DNA of 64,000 bases from an uncultured Roseburia sp. (GTDB taxonomy: Bacteria; Bacillota; Clostridia; Lachnospirales; Lachnospiraceae): positions 12,029 through 76,028 of the forward strand of contig CAKQXQ010000007.1 in the NCBI GenBank assembly GCA_934292805.1. Direction: 5' to 3'. Shown here piece after piece: positions 61,009 through 64,000 of this stretch. Position 1 is the first letter of the stretch. The number at the start of each line of letters is the position of its first letter. The notes below the pieces were generated by a model that saw only the letters and a program-made list of their open reading frames with translations, had not been told where the DNA came from and ran no database searches. Made by a program: the position numbers and the translations under genes.

Positions 61009-63612
61009 GTGATTTTTTGTACCATTTTTTCCGGTTATGGAAATGCAAAAGCTACAGAAATTCCGTTTTCCGGTGAAGGGATCCAGTTTGATTCCGAGGG
61101 AAATCTGTGGATGATCACGCATGACAAAGCGGCAGTGACAGGGATACGTTATACGACACTCGGATGGACGATCAAACGCTATAACGCACCAATCCCGGGA
61201 AATCAGAGCGTGAGAGTGAAGCTTGAGACATATTGTCCGGATAAGGTGGATCCGGATAATCCGTCATATCTTTACGGATATTTTATGATCCATAAAGATG
61301 TGATATTTCAGAATATTATGAAAGCACACCCGGATTGGGCGAATGACCTGTATACCAATGGCGGAATTGTTTATCTGGATGGAATCATGACTGTATCTGA
61401 AAACGGAATCAAAAAAGGGCAGATGAATGAGTCGGGTGACTTATACGGAGAGGCATATACAACTTATGAAGGAATCGCAGGTGCAAGAAACTGGCGTGAT
61501 AAGGAGGGACTGAAAAGTCATTTTAATAAGAGTGTTTATTTTCCGGCAAATCCCGGAATGCTGGAAAAAGATCCGGAACCGGAAGAAGGAATGGAGATCG
61601 TAAATGTTACATCCGGGATCCATGAAGGTAATCTGCAGGGGGTAAATAGTCTGCGTATTTATTCTGATGAATTTGATGTGACCCGTGCGATTCCGTCAAG
61701 TGAGAATGTCAATGTGGCCGGAAGCCTGCAGAAGTACTATTATCATGGTACTTATGAACATTATTACGGAACGAAGAATGTGCCGGTTACTGTAAATGTT
61801 TCATATACATTAGTATGGAATGATGGAAAGGCTCATAAGGAATATGTGACAGTATCCGAGAATACAGAGGTTGCAAGAGAATATTCCTATTGGAAGATAC
61901 GGAATATCGCATTGAATTACTTAAAGGATATAGAAATTGCTAACGGTTCATTTCCGGAAGGCAGGATATGGCTGAACAATTGCTATTATCCGCAGGTTAC
62001 AGTGCAGAAAAATACAGACCCTATGAAGCTTCCGGAAGCGACCGTAACAGTAAATGGAGGAATCATCCAGGGCGGTAAGAAGCGTCCGGCAACACCATCG
62101 GTAGATGCAGCAGCACTTGCCGAACAGAATGTGGGCAAAATCAAGGTGAAAAATGATACATTTATTGTAGATGGTGAAGTCTGGATGGACGGCAGTCTTT
62201 GTGAAGAGAAGACAAAAGAACCTGTGACGCTGTCAGGAGAACGGAAACAGCCTGTAGGAATGAATGGAATCCGGATACCGGCAGAACGGAAGAATCAGAT
62301 TTATGAGTCAATGGCAGAAGCGTATTATGCACCTTATTTTAATGGAGGAACCGGGAACCATTCTGTGATTCCCGGAGTGAATGAAGTGTCTGTACACACA
62401 CCGGTAGTCTGTGTCGGATTATCCAGTGATGACATTAAGTTTAACCAGCAGATCGTTCCAACAGAAAAGAAAAGTCTGATCCTCGGAAGAGAATTTGCCG
62501 TATCGGTCAGTACAGCAGGAACACATCTGAATGAGAAAGGATATGGAACAAGGGATTACAGAAAGTATGCAAAAGACCGTCAGGTAAAGTTTCCATTCCA
62601 TGTGGTGATCAAAGGGCAGACGATCGAAGCAGGAACGTGGCTTTCACTGAAATCAGAACAAATGGTATGCACACTTCCGGTAGATGTGACAGAGGGAGAC
62701 TATGTGGTGGAGTATCGCACAATAGCCATCAATGAAGGTGGAGAAGGCATCGGGGAAAAGTATGCCAATTTAAACCGGGAAAATGATATGGCTTCCGGGG
62801 AAGTGGCAGTTTCTGTAATAGGCAGGGTGTATGATTTTCAGGTGACCAATGTGATCGATTATCCGCGATGGGAGAAGGTCTTCTGGAAAGAAGGGAAAAC
62901 AGAACGCACAGGCTGTGTTTATTATAGTGGGACGAATGATCTGAACGGAACGAAAAAAAGAGAGAAAGAAAGCCTTTATCTTATCCCAATCTTGAAGGGA
63001 AGCCATCCGGCAGATCCAAAGATCCATGCACCGGGGCTGGGATATCGTATGGAATTTTCTTTAAAGACAATTGGCAGCATGGCACAGGAAGAAGACCGTA
63101 TCGAACTCATCCCGACTTATTATTACAGAAGTCCTGAAAATGAAAATATGCAGGAGGTCAGATTATATAACAGAGAGGATCTCACAGAATTTTATCTTCC
63201 GGTTACACTGACAGCGGCAGAACGGTCAATCATGAAAGATGGAATGCAGACATGGGCAGGCAGCTATCAGATCCCGCCGGATGTTTATGTGACGGATGCA
63301 GGAGTAGATCTTGCAGAATATGTGAAAAGCAGACACAACCGCATCACCCAGAAAGATCCGGTGTTTTTAAAAGATGGTTATCTTGTTGTACATTTTAAAA
63401 TCAGGACAGTGAAAGAAGGCAAGCTGCATCTTGATTACGAAAACAGTAAAAATGTCCACAAAGGATACTGTGACATGTGGAAAACAGAGGGTTTTCAGAC
63501 GGACCGCGTGGATTCGGACGGACTTAGATTTAAATTAAAAGAAGGAGATGTCTTTGTGTTTGACCGCAAGAAAAATATGCACAGGGATTATACAAGCGTT
63601 GGAACTCACTAA
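61009..63612 (+). CDS. Large secreted protein, possible DUF5704 family; true start upstream
   Basis: 867 residues from GTG 61009, but this cuts a signal peptide in half. Upstream in the same frame the codons read KKKINKKSILRGVILACV, joining IFCTIFSGYGNAKA to make a normal Sec signal, yet the frame has no ATG, GTG or TTG before its stop at 60901. Either ATT 60955 (GAGG 10 bp upstream) initiates, or ATG 60932 (AAAGG upstream) does and one A is missing from the A7 run at 60961-60967. The mature protein is beta-rich with Tyr/Asn-rich stretches (TYEHYYGTKNVPVTVNVSYT) and no anchor. Function unknown. Confidence 0.7.
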   Translation: MIFCTIFSGYGNAKATEIPFSGEGIQFDSEGNLWMITHDKAAVTGIRYTTLGWTIKRYNAPIPGNQSVRVKLETYCPDKVDPDNPSYLYGYFMIHKDVIFQNIMKAHPDWANDLYTNGGIVYLDGIMTVSENGIKKGQMNESGDLYGEAYTTYEGIAGARNWRDKEGLKSHFNKSVYFPANPGMLEKDPEPEEGMEIVNVTSGIHEGNLQGVNSLRIYSDEFDVTRAIPSSENVNVAGSLQKYYYHGTYEHYYGTKNVPVTVNVSYTLVWNDGKAHKEYVTVSENTEVAREYSYWKIRNIALNYLKDIEIANGSFPEGRIWLNNCYYPQVTVQKNTDPMKLPEATVTVNGGIIQGGKKRPATPSVDAAALAEQNVGKIKVKNDTFIVDGEVWMDGSLCEEKTKEPVTLSGERKQPVGMNGIRIPAERKNQIYESMAEAYYAPYFNGGTGNHSVIPGVNEVSVHTPVVCVGLSSDDIKFNQQIVPTEKKSLILGREFAVSVSTAGTHLNEKGYGTRDYRKYAKDRQVKFPFHVVIKGQTIEAGTWLSLKSEQMVCTLPVDVTEGDYVVEYRTIAINEGGEGIGEKYANLNRENDMASGEVAVSVIGRVYDFQVTNVIDYPRWEKVFWKEGKTERTGCVYYSGTNDLNGTKKREKESLYLIPILKGSHPADPKIHAPGLGYRMEFSLKTIGSMAQEEDRIELIPTYYYRSPENENMQEVRLYNREDLTEFYLPVTLTAAERSIMKDGMQTWAGSYQIPPDVYVTDAGVDLAEYVKSRHNRITQKDPVFLKDGYLVVHFKIRTVKEGKLHLDYENSKNVHKGYCDMWKTEGFQTDRVDSDGLRFKLKEGDVFVFDRKKNMHRDYTSVGTH

Positions 63613-63638
63613 TTCAAGTCGAATGTCCGTGAGACTTG
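63613..63638 (+). repeat. Dispersed repeat, copy C (26-bp core)
   Basis: Matches copy B over 25 of 26 bases (TTCAAGTCGA…GAGACTTG, one C/T difference) and begins immediately after the stop codon of the large secreted-protein gene. Beyond the core it diverges and has its own GGTCAGC/GCTGAC hairpin. Confidence 0.6.
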
Positions 63639-63735
63639 GTGCGTGATTCTGGTCAGCAAAGCTGACATAAAACCGGTGTGCCTGGAATATATCTGAAAAA
63701 ATTGCATAAACTGAAAATGAGCAAAGGTACTTGAC

Positions 63736-63772
63736 GCGGAAAAAGAAACCCTGTTTTGATTTCTTTTTCCGC
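63736..63772 (+). terminator. Long inverted repeat, probable terminator
   Basis: GCGGAAAAAGAAA (63736-63748) and TTTCTTTTTCCGC (63760-63772) form a perfect 13-bp stem with 11-base loop. It sits in the 313-bp gap after the secreted-protein gene, which otherwise holds only repeat copy C and the tRNA promoter. Confidence 0.7.
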
Positions 63773-63856
63773 AGATACCTAAAAGATCATGATTCCATGT
63801 CATTGCAGGCAAAGAGAACAGGAAAGAAAACGAGTTATGCAAAAGAAAAGCCGGAT

Positions 63857-63885
63857 TTGACATTTCTGTCAGAAAAGACTATAAT
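63857..63885 (+). promoter_or_regulatory. Consensus promoter of initiator tRNA
   Basis: TTGACA (63857-63862), exactly 17 bp, TATAAT (63880-63885): a perfect sigma-A consensus. Confidence 0.85.
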
Positions 63886-63926
63886 TACTTTATTGATGAA
63901 CAGGGATCATGCATCAGAGATAATAT

Positions 63927-64000
63927 CGCGGGATGGAGCAGTCTGGAAGCTCGTCGGGCTCATAACCCGAAGGTCATAGGTTCAAATCCTATTCCCGCAA
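63927..64000 (+). tRNA. Initiator tRNA-Met (anticodon CAT)
   Basis: Acceptor CGCGGGA with unpaired C1 against A72, the initiator hallmark; anticodon arm TCGGGCTCATAACCCGA with three G-C pairs; T-arm ATAGGTTCAAATCCTAT; discriminator A at the last base. The window ends before any CCA. Confidence 0.95.

Noticed and set aside
63731..63979. 82-codon ORF before and across the initiator tRNA
   Set aside because: It covers a terminator stem, a consensus promoter and most of the tRNA gene, so it is not a protein gene.

Overview
The window looks like a chromosome segment of a gut Lachnospiraceae bacterium (Firmicutes, Clostridia). The evidence is moderate GC, sigma-A promoters of TTGACA/TATAAT type, strong AGGAGG ribosome-binding sites, frequent TTG starts, a CIRCE element, a TPP riboswitch ahead of ykoE-type genes, and the Firmicutes housekeeping order yaaO-gmk-holB-yaaT-trmN6-lgt-rsmI. 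No species is claimed.

Layout. 1-2.3 kb: small secreted proteins and a LuxR-type regulator. 2.3-6.7 kb: TPP-riboswitch thiamine-precursor uptake operon (YkoE, a signal-less NMT1/THI5-like protein, YkoD, YkoC) followed by a BilS-like flavodoxin. 6.8-9 kb: ureidoglycolate-lyase-like protein and a divergent Crp/Fnr regulator/ferredoxin pair. 9-13.7 kb: DeoR-controlled D-threonate-type operon (DUF1537 kinase, PdxA2, GntP permease). 13.7-17 kb: lipoprotein, RhaD-type aldolase, a small conserved protein and a zinc alcohol dehydrogenase. 17-21 kb: an envelope redox module (CD1871A-type CxxC mini-protein, NapH-like polyferredoxin, TlpA lipoprotein) facing a two-component system. 21-29 kb: hydroxy-acid oxidase, BioY, HemC, PepT, tRNA-Lys, a tandem structured leader in front of a MATE pseudogene, CIRCE-controlled Hsp20, aldo/keto reductase, TrmB.

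29-37 kb: alpha-glycoside locus (LacI, GH31, ABC binding protein and two permeases, second GH31). 37-40 kb: D,D-carboxypeptidase and a MobA-MobB fusion. 40.4-46.8 kb: the housekeeping cluster. 46.8-48.7 kb: accessory stretch with a DUF4160/DUF2442 pair, a membrane protein and a gene remnant. 48.8-56.5 kb: beta-galactoside locus (GH35, ABC transporter, LacI, GH35-related protein). 56.6-64 kb: MFS transporter with an alpha/beta hydrolase, DUF885 lipoprotein, a large secreted protein with an unusual start, and initiator tRNA-Met.

Both sugar loci encode binding protein plus two permeases but no ATPase, so they probably share one encoded elsewhere. Both carry a perfect or near-perfect hairpin directly after the binding-protein gene. 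The items most worth a second look are the tandem leader RNA at 25.56-25.70 kb, the redox module at 17-19 kb, the cytosolic THI5/NMT1-like protein at 3.2 kb, the A-tract start of the 61 kb secreted protein, and a dispersed hairpin-linked repeat at 6.8, 40.2 and 63.6 kb.
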